Below, piece by piece: positions 45,936 through 53,403 of a DNA stretch of 64,000 nucleotides; the first letter of the stretch is position 1; each line of letters starts with the position of its first letter. A program made the translations under genes and the position numbers. The notes below the pieces were generated by a model. It had not been told where the DNA came from, did no database searches, and saw only the letters and a list, made by a program, of their open reading frames with translations. The DNA comes from Sphingobacteriales bacterium (lineage in GTDB: Bacteria > Bacteroidota > Bacteroidia > Chitinophagales > CAIOSU01), in NCBI GenBank assembly GCA_027483645.1, contig JAIXUD010000010.1:272578-336577 (forward strand). The letters run 5' to 3'.

Positions 45936-46220
45936 ATGCATAAAATTTTGGCTCCTGAAAGTATCATAGGTATAGCGGCTGGTGTGTGCACCACTGTATC
46001 AGCATTGCCGCAGTTGATAAAGGCATTGAAAACCAAGCAGGTTGAAGGCCTTTCCCCGGTTATGTTCAGTATTTTGCTGGTGGGCCTTTCGCTTTGGGTT
46101 GCTTACGGCTTTCTGCGTAATGATTTGCCCATCATCATTACCAACGGCACTTCGGTTTTGCTAAATGGGGTGGTACTGGTGCTGTATTTTATGTATCGGG
46201 AGAAGACAGGGAAAACCTAG
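45936..46220 (+). CDS. SemiSWEET sugar transporter
   Basis: The 94-residue product is a three-helix PQ-loop protein: IGIAAGVCTTVSALPQLIKALKTKQVEGLS contains the PQ motif and the helix-1 loop, followed by MFSILLVGLSLWVAYGFL and NGTSVLLNGVVLVLYFMY. SemiSWEETs dimerise to form a six-helix channel-like carrier for sugars. Length and motif agree with the family. It is a single gene downstream of the giant adhesin in divergent orientation. Confidence 0.93.
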   Translation: MHKILAPESIIGIAAGVCTTVSALPQLIKALKTKQVEGLSPVMFSILLVGLSLWVAYGFLRNDLPIIITNGTSVLLNGVVLVLYFMYREKTGKT

Positions 46221-46243
46221 CGAGTAAGTTGGGGTATTAATGT

Positions 46244-46346
46244 TAAACACAAAGTTCACTAAGAAATAAGCACTAAGAACACTAAGTAATTTACAACGGG
46301 CTTCGCGTTCCTAACAATTTTTTCTTTGCGTTCGTCGAGGTTAAAT
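46244..46346. repeat. CACTAAG / CTTTGCG oligomer array
   Basis: CACAAAG, TTCACTAAG, GCACTAAG, AACACTAAG words, then after about 50 bases TTCTTTGCGTTCG and AGGTTAAA in inverse sense, as at 19911-19997. It separates the convergent SemiSWEET and transglutaminase-like genes. Confidence 0.6.
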
Positions 46347-46361
46347 TACACAACAATAATC

Positions 46362-47027
46362 TCACAATTTAAATACCGCCATACCCTGCGCGGTAGCGGC
46401 TTCTGGGCTTTCGGGGAAGAGATGCGGGTAGTGATTGCGTAGCACCTGTATCATATATTCTTGCGGCAAATCGGGGTAAGTACCATGGTCATATACATAT
46501 TCCATAAACTTACCGCCATCGCCATCGTTTTCTTGGAAGATAGAATCATCCACTCCATTAAACTCCAATGGAGCAACATTCAGCTTTTCGCAAAGTTCTT
46601 TATTGAATGCAGGCGTGGCCTTCACCCATTGACCGTTCAAGTATACCTCTACATAACCGTGCAGCGCCATCACATCTGAGCGGAGTATCTCTACCAGTTT
46701 GCCCGTGCCTACATGGTTGCGTACATCGGCAAAGCCAAAGCGGCTCGGTATGCCCAGCACCCTCGCACCTGCAGCCATAATGTTGGCTTTCTCCACGCAA
46801 TATCCATAACCCCTATTAAGAGCGGTGCTAGCCTTTAAGCCATGTTTGCTCAAATCCACCTCGTACGGATTGTATGGAAACCGGTCGCGGACGGCATAAT
46901 AGAGCTTTACCGCTTGTTCTACCGGGTCGGTACTTTCGTCTACAGCTTTATGTGCAAAGGCAATGATATCGGGGTCATCGCTATCTACAAATTCGGTGGG
47001 CTTAAGGTATTCTTCCATGTTTTCCAT
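46362..47027 (-). CDS. Transglutaminase-like (papain-fold) domain protein
   Basis: The product is 221 residues from ATG 47027 (the longer reading begins with TTG; a second ATG lies at 47018). It has the transglutaminase-core cysteine in NRGYGYCVEKANIMAAGARVL and the histidine in HGYVEVYLNGQWVKATPAFN. The third position of the triad, usually Asp in V-D-P-T, is not obvious (ATPAFN), so activity is uncertain, or another acidic residue serves. No signal peptide, so it is cytoplasmic. It starts 11 bases after the short asparaginase gene and is in operon with it. Confidence 0.85.
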   Translation of the reverse strand: MENMEEYLKPTEFVDSDDPDIIAFAHKAVDESTDPVEQAVKLYYAVRDRFPYNPYEVDLSKHGLKASTALNRGYGYCVEKANIMAAGARVLGIPSRFGFADVRNHVGTGKLVEILRSDVMALHGYVEVYLNGQWVKATPAFNKELCEKLNVAPLEFNGVDDSIFQENDGDGGKFMEYVYDHGTYPDLPQEYMIQVLRNHYPHLFPESPEAATAQGMAVFKL

Positions 47028-47038
47028 ACTTGCTACAA

Positions 47039-47542
47039 TCAAACAGTGGCAGGGCCATTAAGTTCCTCAAAATAGCCGGTACGTGTATTTTTGCGAACGT
47101 TGTCAGCATTAAAAAATTTACCGTTCATCACTACATACACCCCATGGGGCAAGGCCTGTACAAAGGCCAAGGCGCTGCCGAGGTTAAAGAACCCATCGCT
47201 ACTACCAAATTTGTAAGGTATCATGGCACCAGTAAGCACTATGGTTTTATCAATATTGGCCGCTACCAGCACTTTGGCAGTAGTAACCATGGTATCGGTG
47301 CCGTGGGTTATTACTATTTGTTCATCCTCGCAGCGCTTGCAATGCTTCACAATCAGCTCACGGTCTTCTTCGGTCATTTCTAGGCTGTCAATCATCATCA
47401 GCGTGCGGATGTTTACATCCACGGTACAGCGGCCGAGTTTTAGAATTTCAGGCAAATGGGTATCCTTAAAGTACAGGCGTCCGTTGATGATATCGTATTC
47501 TTTATCGAACGTACCGCCAGTAACAAAGACATTGATAGGCAT
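47039..47542 (-). CDS. Short asparaginase N-domain protein
   Basis: The 167-residue product corresponds only to the N-terminal catalytic half of L-asparaginase: NVFVTGGTFDKEYD carries the first nucleophilic threonine and VITHGTDTMVTTAKVL the second Thr-Asp pair; VLTGAMIPYKFGSSDGFFNL is the usual strand after it. Normal asparaginases have about 330 residues. The sequence ends cleanly at a stop just before the transglutaminase-like gene, so it does not look like a fresh truncation. Families of such single-domain proteins exist in several phyla, with function untested or described as asparaginase-like. Confidence 0.85.
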   Translation of the reverse strand: MPINVFVTGGTFDKEYDIINGRLYFKDTHLPEILKLGRCTVDVNIRTLMMIDSLEMTEEDRELIVKHCKRCEDEQIVITHGTDTMVTTAKVLVAANIDKTIVLTGAMIPYKFGSSDGFFNLGSALAFVQALPHGVYVVMNGKFFNADNVRKNTRTGYFEELNGPATV

Positions 47543-47555
47543 GGTGGGAGGGTGA

Positions 47556-47736
47556 AGTTACGAGTTACGAGTTGCGAGTTTGTTGTTGAAAGCAAAGGTA
47601 CTTTATAGTTAGGTTAATGCTTGAAATGAGGGGATAATTTTTGTACTTCCAGAATATTCAACTCATAGCCCGTAATTCGCAGCCATAATTTTCTTGAGAT
47701 TTTCAACTCGTAACCCATAACTCGCAACTCGTAACT
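47556..47736. repeat. GTTACGA heptad arrays, inverted
   Basis: GTTACGA, GTTACGA, GTTGCGA words at 47556-47580 face inverse arrays at 47659-47684 (degenerate) and 47704-47736 (CAACTCGTAACCC..., TCGCAACTCGTAACT). This is the same word as at 977-1135 and again occupies the gap between two divergent genes. Confidence 0.82.
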
Positions 47737-47745
47737 AATTTTAAT

Positions 47746-47753
47746 TATTTTTG
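47746..47753 (+). promoter_or_regulatory. -7 box abutting the glycosyltransferase start codon
   Basis: TATTTTTG fits TAnnTTTG and its last base is eight bases before the ATG at 47761, so the transcript would have almost no leader. No TTG box is found at the right spacing. The box follows the heptad array by ten bases. Confidence 0.5.
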
Positions 47754-47760
47754 CGCTGCT

Positions 47761-48510
47761 ATGATGAACGGCAAAAAAGTGGTAGTAGTGCTGCCCGCTT
47801 ACAATGCGGCGCTTACCTTAGAGAAAACCTACCGCGAAATACCCATGGATATTGTGGATGAGGTAGTACTGGTGGATGACCACAGTACCGACACCACAAG
47901 CGACCTCGCCCGCCAACTGGGTATTGTGCACGTGGTGCGCCACGAAAAAAACCGTGGTTACGGCGGTAATCAAAAGACCTGCTACAAAACGGCGCTTGAC
48001 TTGGGTGCCGATATCGTAATCATGGTACACCCTGATTATCAATACACCCCGCTATTGATACCGGCCATGACCAGTATCATTGCCAACGGCCTTTACCCTG
48101 TAGTATTGGGCTCGCGTATATTGGGTAATGGTGCTTTGAAAGGCGGCATGCCCATCTATAAATACATTGCCAACCGCCTATTGACCTTTACCGAGAATGT
48201 GCTTACAGGTCAAAAACTATCAGAATACCATACTGGTTACCGTGCTTTTAGCAAGGAAGTGTTGACTAAGCTTGATTTAGAGCAAAACTCCGACGACTTT
48301 GTGTTCGATAACCAAATGCTATCGCAAATCATCTACGCTGGCTTCGAGATTGCCGAAGTAACCTGCCCTACCAAATACTTTAAAGAAGCTAGCTCCATCA
48401 ACCTGCGCCGCAGCACTATTTATGGTTTCGGTGTGCTTTCAGTAAGCTTTAAGCACTTCTTGCAGCGTATTGGCTTGGCCAATTTTGCAATGTATAAAGG
48501 ATTGAAGTAA
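47761..48510 (+). CDS. Family 2 glycosyltransferase
   Basis: The 249-residue product begins (M)MNGKKVVVVLPAYNAALTLEK and has the GT-A nucleotide-sugar motif VLVDDHSTDTTSD, followed by RGYGGNQKTCYKTAL, VMVHPDYQYTP and HTGYRAFSKEVL. It resembles the dolichyl/undecaprenyl-phosphate sugar transferase-like group but lacks the C-terminal membrane helices of those enzymes. Donor and acceptor cannot be told. No other polysaccharide gene is nearby. Confidence 0.92.
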   Translation: MMNGKKVVVVLPAYNAALTLEKTYREIPMDIVDEVVLVDDHSTDTTSDLARQLGIVHVVRHEKNRGYGGNQKTCYKTALDLGADIVIMVHPDYQYTPLLIPAMTSIIANGLYPVVLGSRILGNGALKGGMPIYKYIANRLLTFTENVLTGQKLSEYHTGYRAFSKEVLTKLDLEQNSDDFVFDNQMLSQIIYAGFEIAEVTCPTKYFKEASSINLRRSTIYGFGVLSVSFKHFLQRIGLANFAMYKGLK

Positions 48511-48545
48511 GTATCCAAGAACCTAACTTATTTAATGCAGCAACC

Positions 48546-48572
48546 ATGGTCCATCGTCTATGGTCCATGGTC
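48546..48572. repeat. GTCCATC/GTCCATG heptad array
   Basis: GGTCCAT, CGTCTAT, GGTCCAT, GGTCCAA words between the convergent glycosyltransferase and carboxylase genes. Same word family as 34752-34818. Confidence 0.75.
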
Positions 48573-48578
48573 CAATTT

Positions 48579-50570
48579 TTAACCCTCTGCCTTATTAATT
48601 TTCAACAGCAACGTTTCCGCTTCAATAAAGCCATTGGCTTCTACATAAACTTCTTCCACCGTGCCGCTTTCAAACGCTTCAATGGTGTTCTCCATTTTCA
48701 TGCTATTGATTACCAGCAGGCCATCACCACTTTGTACGGTGTCGCCTGGTTTTACCAGTACTTTCACTACTTGGCCAGGCATTGGGGCGCGGTAGGTGCC
48801 TGGTATCACGGCTACTTCTGCTTCGGGATAGCGCGATATTTCCTTCAACTCCAGCTCTCCGTATTCTGGGTGATGCACCCAAGTGCTATTGGTTGCCGCT
48901 GAAACAGTGAAGCGTTTACGCAAGCCGTTATATTCTATTACCAGTTGGCCGCCATCTAAAGAAACCAACTGCACTTTCACTTCTTCGCCACCAATCTTAA
49001 AGAAGAGTTGTTTGCCGTGTTGGTAGTACTCTAGTTTTGCGGTCTGCTCCTTGAAAGTGTAGGCTTGCACTTGACCGCGATAAAAGCTATTGCGCCAGCC
49101 TGATGGTATGTTGCGCAGCACTTTGCGCTGGTTTTGCCGTTGGTTAAAGCCAATCAAAGTTGCAGCTACCGCACTTTCCGCCAACACGGCATCGCTTGGC
49201 TGGCGGGGTTCTGTTAGTTTTGGATTGTTATCCAGGTATTTGGTGTCGAAATCACCAGCAGCAAAGCCTTTGTCGTTCAACACTTCAATAAGGAAGCCTT
49301 TGTTGGTGGTGAGGCCGGTCAATACCGTTTTGCGCAGGGCATTGGTCATAATACGCAAGGCATCGGCACGGTCGTTGCCACGGGCGATAACCTTGGCTAT
49401 CATCGGGTCGTAAAACACATCAATCACTGAGCCGCTTACTACGCCAGTATCATAGCGCATATTTTCGTTTACATACGGTAGAAAGTGGCGTATGGTGCCA
49501 GTTACGGGCAGGTAGTTGTTGTAAGGGTCTTCGGCATATATGCGGCACTCAATGGCGTGGCCACTGGCGGTTATCTCCTCTTGCTTAAAGGGGATAGCTT
49601 TGCCTTCTGCCACTTCAATCTGTAGCCTTACCAAGTCCAATCCAGTAATGGTTTCGGTTACGGGGTGCTCCACTTGTAAGCGAGTATTCACCTCTAGAAA
49701 GTAGAAATCGCCTTTTTTATCCAAGATAAACTCAACGGTACCCGCGTTATCATAGCCTACGCTTTTAGCAGCGTTTACTGCGGCATCAGCCATGCGCGCC
49801 CGCAGTTCGGGCGTTAGGGCAGGGGAGGGGCTTTCTTCTATTATTTTCTGGTATCGGCGCTGTATGCTACAGTCGCGCTCAAACAGGTGTACTATATTCC
49901 CGTGCTTATCACCAAATATCTGAAACTCGATATGCCTCGCATCCTCAAAGTACCGCTCAATCAGCAGCACATCATTGCCAAACGATGACAACGCCTCGCG
50001 CTTGGCTCCTTCTATTTCTTTTTGTAGGTTTTTGCTTTCCCTTACTATGCGCATACCCTTTCCGCCACCGCCAGCCGAGGCCTTGAGCAGTAAAGGGAAA
50101 CCTACTTTTTCGGCTTGCTGTACTAGGTTGTCTAAGCTTTGGTCGTCGCCATCGTAGCCTGGTACAGTAGGCACATTGAATTGCTGTACCAACTCCTTCG
50201 AGCGCTTTTTGTCGCCCAAGGCATCAATAGCACTTGGTTTTGGGCCGATAAAAGTAAGACCTGCTTCGGCGCATTTAGTAGCGAATGTGGCATTCTCTGA
50301 TAAGAAACCATAGCCAGGGTGTATGGCATCGGCACTGGTGCGCTTGGCTGCTTCGATTACCTTATCCATTAACAAATACGACTCTGATGGCTGATGTCCG
50401 CCTATACGCACGGCCTCATCTGCATACTTAACAAATAGTGAGTTCTCGTCAGCATCAGAGAAGATGGCCACGGTACTGATGCCCATAGCCTTACAGGTAC
50501 GCATTACCCGTATGGCGATTTCGCCGCGGTTGGCTACCAATACTTTATGGATGGCTCGTGGTTCAGACAT
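48579..50570 (-). CDS. Biotin carboxylase/BCCP subunit of acyl-CoA carboxylase (methylcrotonyl type)
   Basis: The 663-residue product has a biotin carboxylase domain at 1-450 (KVLVANRGEIAIRVMRTCK, KASAGGGGKGMRIV in the ATP-grasp, FLEVNTRLQVEHPVTE), a middle region, and a C-terminal biotinyl domain with the biotin-accepting lysine in VINSMKMENTIEA about 40 residues from the end. Biotin is carboxylated with ATP and bicarbonate and moved to the carboxyltransferase. Fused BC-BCCP chains of this length are typical for methylcrotonyl-, propionyl- and geranyl-CoA carboxylases. The partner encoded at 50932-52527 points to methylcrotonyl type. Its ATG overlaps the preceding small membrane-protein gene by eight bases. 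Confidence 0.92.
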   Translation of the reverse strand: MSEPRAIHKVLVANRGEIAIRVMRTCKAMGISTVAIFSDADENSLFVKYADEAVRIGGHQPSESYLLMDKVIEAAKRTSADAIHPGYGFLSENATFATKCAEAGLTFIGPKPSAIDALGDKKRSKELVQQFNVPTVPGYDGDDQSLDNLVQQAEKVGFPLLLKASAGGGGKGMRIVRESKNLQKEIEGAKREALSSFGNDVLLIERYFEDARHIEFQIFGDKHGNIVHLFERDCSIQRRYQKIIEESPSPALTPELRARMADAAVNAAKSVGYDNAGTVEFILDKKGDFYFLEVNTRLQVEHPVTETITGLDLVRLQIEVAEGKAIPFKQEEITASGHAIECRIYAEDPYNNYLPVTGTIRHFLPYVNENMRYDTGVVSGSVIDVFYDPMIAKVIARGNDRADALRIMTNALRKTVLTGLTTNKGFLIEVLNDKGFAAGDFDTKYLDNNPKLTEPRQPSDAVLAESAVAATLIGFNQRQNQRKVLRNIPSGWRNSFYRGQVQAYTFKEQTAKLEYYQHGKQLFFKIGGEEVKVQLVSLDGGQLVIEYNGLRKRFTVSAATNSTWVHHPEYGELELKEISRYPEAEVAVIPGTYRAPMPGQVVKVLVKPGDTVQSGDGLLVINSMKMENTIEAFESGTVEEVYVEANGFIEAETLLLKINKAEG

Positions 50571-50928
50571 TTTCTATGATTTCTATATTGGGTGTGTCAA
50601 ACATTTCAATCATGGCCATTGTACCGGCTGTAACTACTATGGCAAAGGCAAAATAGAATACCGGGTTCCAGATGCTTCCGCTTTCTGCTGCATTAGAGAA
50701 TTTCTTGGTGATATATAGTTTCGGTATGCAGAAAAGTACAATAATAAAGTTTGGCTTAAACAGGCCTATATACCAAGGTGCGCTGCCTGGTGGGTGGGTG
50801 CTAATAGCGGTATAATAATAGGCTTCAGGACGTATTAGGCATCTAACCACATCATACGAAGCAGCCAATATTAGAAAAAATACAATAAACATGTAAACGC
50901 CTAGCAACGAAATTTTTATAGGATTCAT
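50563..50928 (-). CDS. Small integral membrane protein between carboxylase subunits
   Basis: The 121-residue product has three hydrophobic segments: ISLLGVYMFIVFFLILAA (residues 5-22), FIIVLFCIPKLYI (about 61-73) and NPVFYFAFAIVVTAGTMAMI (about 88-107). I do not recognise the family. It begins three bases after the carboxyltransferase stop and overlaps the start of the biotin subunit gene by eight bases, so it is translated with them. It might be a transporter-like or anchoring accessory or a passenger. Confidence 0.78.
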   Translation of the reverse strand: MNPIKISLLGVYMFIVFFLILAASYDVVRCLIRPEAYYYTAISTHPPGSAPWYIGLFKPNFIIVLFCIPKLYITKKFSNAAESGSIWNPVFYFAFAIVVTAGTMAMIEMFDTPNIEIIENV

Positions 50929-50931
50929 AAT

Positions 50932-52527
50932 TTATTCTCTAAACACGCCAAACGATGTGGCGCCAATGATTGGTGAATGATTAACCACTGCTAGGCAAAT
51001 GCCCAAAACGGTGCGAGTGTCCCGCGGGTCGATAACGCCATCGTCCCACAAATTGCCGGTGCTGAACCATGCGCTCGATTTCTGGGCCACTTCCTTCATC
51101 ATATATTCGCGCATCTGCTTGCCCATTTCCTCGTCGTAGGTGCCGCCGCCCGCTTCTGCCGCTTGGCGCTGAATGATTTCCATAACGCCAGCCAATTGGT
51201 CGGGGCCCATTACAGCTATCTTGCTATTGGGCCAACTGAACAAGAACCGTGGTTGGTAGGCCCTGCCACTCATGGCATAGTTGCCTGCACCATAACTTGC
51301 ACCCACCATAATTGTAATGGCTGGCACCTCGCTATTACTCACGGCATTGATGAGCTTGGCGCCATTTTTGATAATGCCACCTTCCTCATACTTTTTGCCC
51401 ACCATAAAGCCAGTGATGTTCTGCAAAAACAGAAGCGGTATGTTGCTACGGTTGCAAAGCTGTATAAACTGCGTGCCTTTGTTGGCAGACTCCGAGAACA
51501 GTACACCGTTGTTGCCCAATATGCCAATCTTATAGCCGTGTATTTCGGCAAAGCCGGTTACTAGCGTATTGCCATACTCGGCCTTAAACTCATGGAATTT
51601 ACTGCCATCGGTTATGCGGGCAATAATCTCGCGTATGTCGTAAGGTATTTTGGGGTCGGGGCTCACAATACCAAGTATCTCCTCAGGATTATACTGGGGT
51701 TCTTCTACTTCTTGCTGGGGCGCAAAGGCATCTTCACTATCAATAAAAGAAATGATTTCCCTTGCGAGGCGTATCCCATCGGCCTCATCCTGCGCCAAGT
51801 AATCGCTCACGCCCGATACCTTGCTATGCATTTCTGCACCGCCCAGGCTTTCGTCGTCGGTTATCTCGTTGGTGGCCATTTTTACCAGTGGCGGCCCAGC
51901 GAGGAATACCTTGGCTGCACCTTTTACCATTACGGTATAGTCGCTCATGCCGGGCACATAGGCACCACCAGCAGTACTGTTGCCAAATACAACGCTTATG
52001 GTGGTCAAGCCGGCTTTGCTTCTGCGGGTTATTTCGCGGAAGGTAATGCCACCATAATTGAATATCTTTTCCTGTTCGGGTAAGTTGGCCCCGGCTGATT
52101 CTACTAGGTTGATTACAGGCAGGCGGTTTTCCAAAGCTATTTCGCCAATGCGAATGCTTTTTTGTAGCGTAGCATTATCAATAGCGCCGCCCTTGTTGGT
52201 GCCTACGTTGGCCGTTATCAAACAAATTTTGCCACTCACTAGGCCGATACCAGTTACAGTAGTACCACCAGGGCCAAAGCCTTCTAAACCTAACCCTGCC
52301 AGTGGCAACAGTTCCAGAAAGGGGCTGTCTTGGTCTAGCAGCAGTTCAATGCGGTCGCGGGCCAAAAGCTTGCCTTGGTTTAGGGCTTTGGCGGTATGCT
52401 TGTCGCTACCTTGAAAGCGGCCTTTCTCCAGCTTGGCTTCCAGCTCGGCCACCAGCTTTTGCATTTGCTCGTAGTTGCTTTTATAGGCTGCGGAGTTTGG
52501 GTTTATCCGCGATTTTATGGGTCGCAT
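50932..52527 (-). CDS. Acyl-CoA carboxylase carboxyltransferase subunit (methylcrotonyl/geranyl type)
   Basis: The 531-residue product has both carboxyltransferase halves: LFLQNITGFMVGKKYEEGGI and GASYGAGNYAMSGRAY, which are signatures of methylcrotonyl- and geranyl-CoA carboxylase beta chains; propionyl-CoA beta chains have a different text at that place (GGAYDVM). GPGGTTVTGIGLVSGK and FGNSTAGGAYVPGM complete the acyl-CoA site of the N-terminal half. It carboxylates 3-methylcrotonyl-CoA in leucine breakdown if the type call is right. It is first of a three-gene minus-strand operon. Confidence 0.9.
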   Translation of the reverse strand: MRPIKSRINPNSAAYKSNYEQMQKLVAELEAKLEKGRFQGSDKHTAKALNQGKLLARDRIELLLDQDSPFLELLPLAGLGLEGFGPGGTTVTGIGLVSGKICLITANVGTNKGGAIDNATLQKSIRIGEIALENRLPVINLVESAGANLPEQEKIFNYGGITFREITRRSKAGLTTISVVFGNSTAGGAYVPGMSDYTVMVKGAAKVFLAGPPLVKMATNEITDDESLGGAEMHSKVSGVSDYLAQDEADGIRLAREIISFIDSEDAFAPQQEVEEPQYNPEEILGIVSPDPKIPYDIREIIARITDGSKFHEFKAEYGNTLVTGFAEIHGYKIGILGNNGVLFSESANKGTQFIQLCNRSNIPLLFLQNITGFMVGKKYEEGGIIKNGAKLINAVSNSEVPAITIMVGASYGAGNYAMSGRAYQPRFLFSWPNSKIAVMGPDQLAGVMEIIQRQAAEAGGGTYDEEMGKQMREYMMKEVAQKSSAWFSTGNLWDDGVIDPRDTRTVLGICLAVVNHSPIIGATSFGVFRE

Positions 52528-52693
52528 ACGGTGGTGGGTTGGTCAACGGGCTACAAGGTGCTAATATAATCTTAATTGCACACAAGATGGAATACCATAC
52601 CTGCCATAATTGGAAATCGGACGAATGAAAAAGCCTCAAAAAGATTGATGTTATGATTTTTTGTAACATTACTAAAAATATTTCACCAAAGAT

Positions 52694-52723
52694 TTGTACA
52701 AACCAAAAGAATAGCTACATTTG
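52694..52723 (+). promoter_or_regulatory. Promoter of the structured RNA / coiled-coil gene
   Basis: TTG 52694-52696, a 19-base spacer and TACATTTG 52716-52723 match the Bacteroidota consensus exactly. The -33 box lies inside a perfect 10-base palindrome TTTGTACAAA (52693-52702). Transcription should begin near 52728-52730, right at the first hairpin of the RNA element. Confidence 0.78.
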
Positions 52724-52727
52724 TATT

Positions 52728-52796
52728 GTCTTTACCAGTTAAAGACATGGAGCGCTCTGGGTTAGCCCTTTTTCCTGGAGCGCTCTCCTTTTTTTT
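52728..52796 (+). ncRNA. Candidate small structured RNA or leader attenuator, copy 1
   Basis: Starting at the expected transcription start, a hairpin GTCTTT-ACCAGTT-AAAGAC (52728-52746) is followed by a terminator-like hairpin GGAGCGCTCTGG ... TGGAGCGCTCTCC with loop GTTAGCCCTTTTTCC and eight T residues. This gives a transcript of about 70 nt. The coiled-coil gene begins 120 bases further on, so the element could be a separate small RNA or an attenuator controlling read-through. Copy 2 after that gene has the same architecture and the same loop. The rest of the 388-base gap 52528-52915 holds nothing else recognisable. Confidence 0.6.
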
Positions 52797-52915
52797 GGGC
52801 ATTTCGGTTTTCTACCCTTTTCTATTCTACTACTGAATCCTATCAACCCGTTACCTAACAATCATCATGTTTTCTCGTTTTAGCTTGTTCCATCTTTGTT
52901 GGAAACTACTGAACC

Positions 52916-53293
52916 ATGAAAACATCTTTGAACGCCCAGCACCACCTGCATATTGATTGGCTCCGCGAGCTGGCATTTTATAATGACGAACTACTTATAC
53001 TATCCAACCGCTTGGAAGAAGTAGCAAGAGCCAATACGGCCATGGATGTGATGCAACAGGTGGAGCACCATCAAAACCGATTGATACTGCTAAAAGAGGA
53101 GTTGGATATTATAAAACACGATGTGAACGAAAATGAGAAAGCATTACTTGATAAAGTTGGTCAAAAGCAAGAGTTCATCCACCTGCGAGTGGTAGATAGC
53201 GATGAGCAACTATTGGCTCGGGTGCAATACTTGGCCGTAAGCGTTAGCGAATTTAGGTTTGAGTTCAATAACTTTTTGGCAAGGGTTTTGTAA
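52916..53293 (+). CDS. Small coiled-coil protein of unknown function
   Basis: The 125-residue product is predicted to be almost all helical, with heptad-like hydrophobic spacing (DELLILSNRLEEVARANTAM, LILLKEELDIIKHDVNENEK, VQYLAVSVSEFRFEFNNF). There is no signal peptide or known motif. It starts at ATG 52916, about 190 bases after a strong promoter and 120 after a terminator-like hairpin, and ends 27 bases before a second related hairpin. The RNA elements on both sides suggest controlled, low-level expression. I do not recognise the family. Confidence 0.75.
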   Translation: MKTSLNAQHHLHIDWLRELAFYNDELLILSNRLEEVARANTAMDVMQQVEHHQNRLILLKEELDIIKHDVNENEKALLDKVGQKQEFIHLRVVDSDEQLLARVQYLAVSVSEFRFEFNNFLARVL

Positions 53294-53320
53294 ATTTCAT
53301 CGTTCTAAAGATATTGTTTT

Positions 53321-53387
53321 GCTGGTTTACCAGCTTGCACAAAGAGAGCGTTCTAGGTTAGCCCTTTTTCCTAGAACGCTTTTTTTT
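53321..53387 (+). terminator. Terminator with conserved loop, copy 2 of the structured RNA element
   Basis: A small hairpin GCTGGTTTACCAGC (53321-53334) is followed by a perfect 11-bp stem AGCGTTCTAGG / CCTAGAACGCT with loop TTAGCCCTTTTT and eight T residues. It terminates the coiled-coil gene. The TTTACCAG hairpin and the GGTTAGCCCTTTTTCC loop are shared with the element at 52728-52796, beyond what two unrelated terminators would share. Confidence 0.85.
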
Positions 53388-53403
53388 ATGCCCATTACAC
53401 TCC

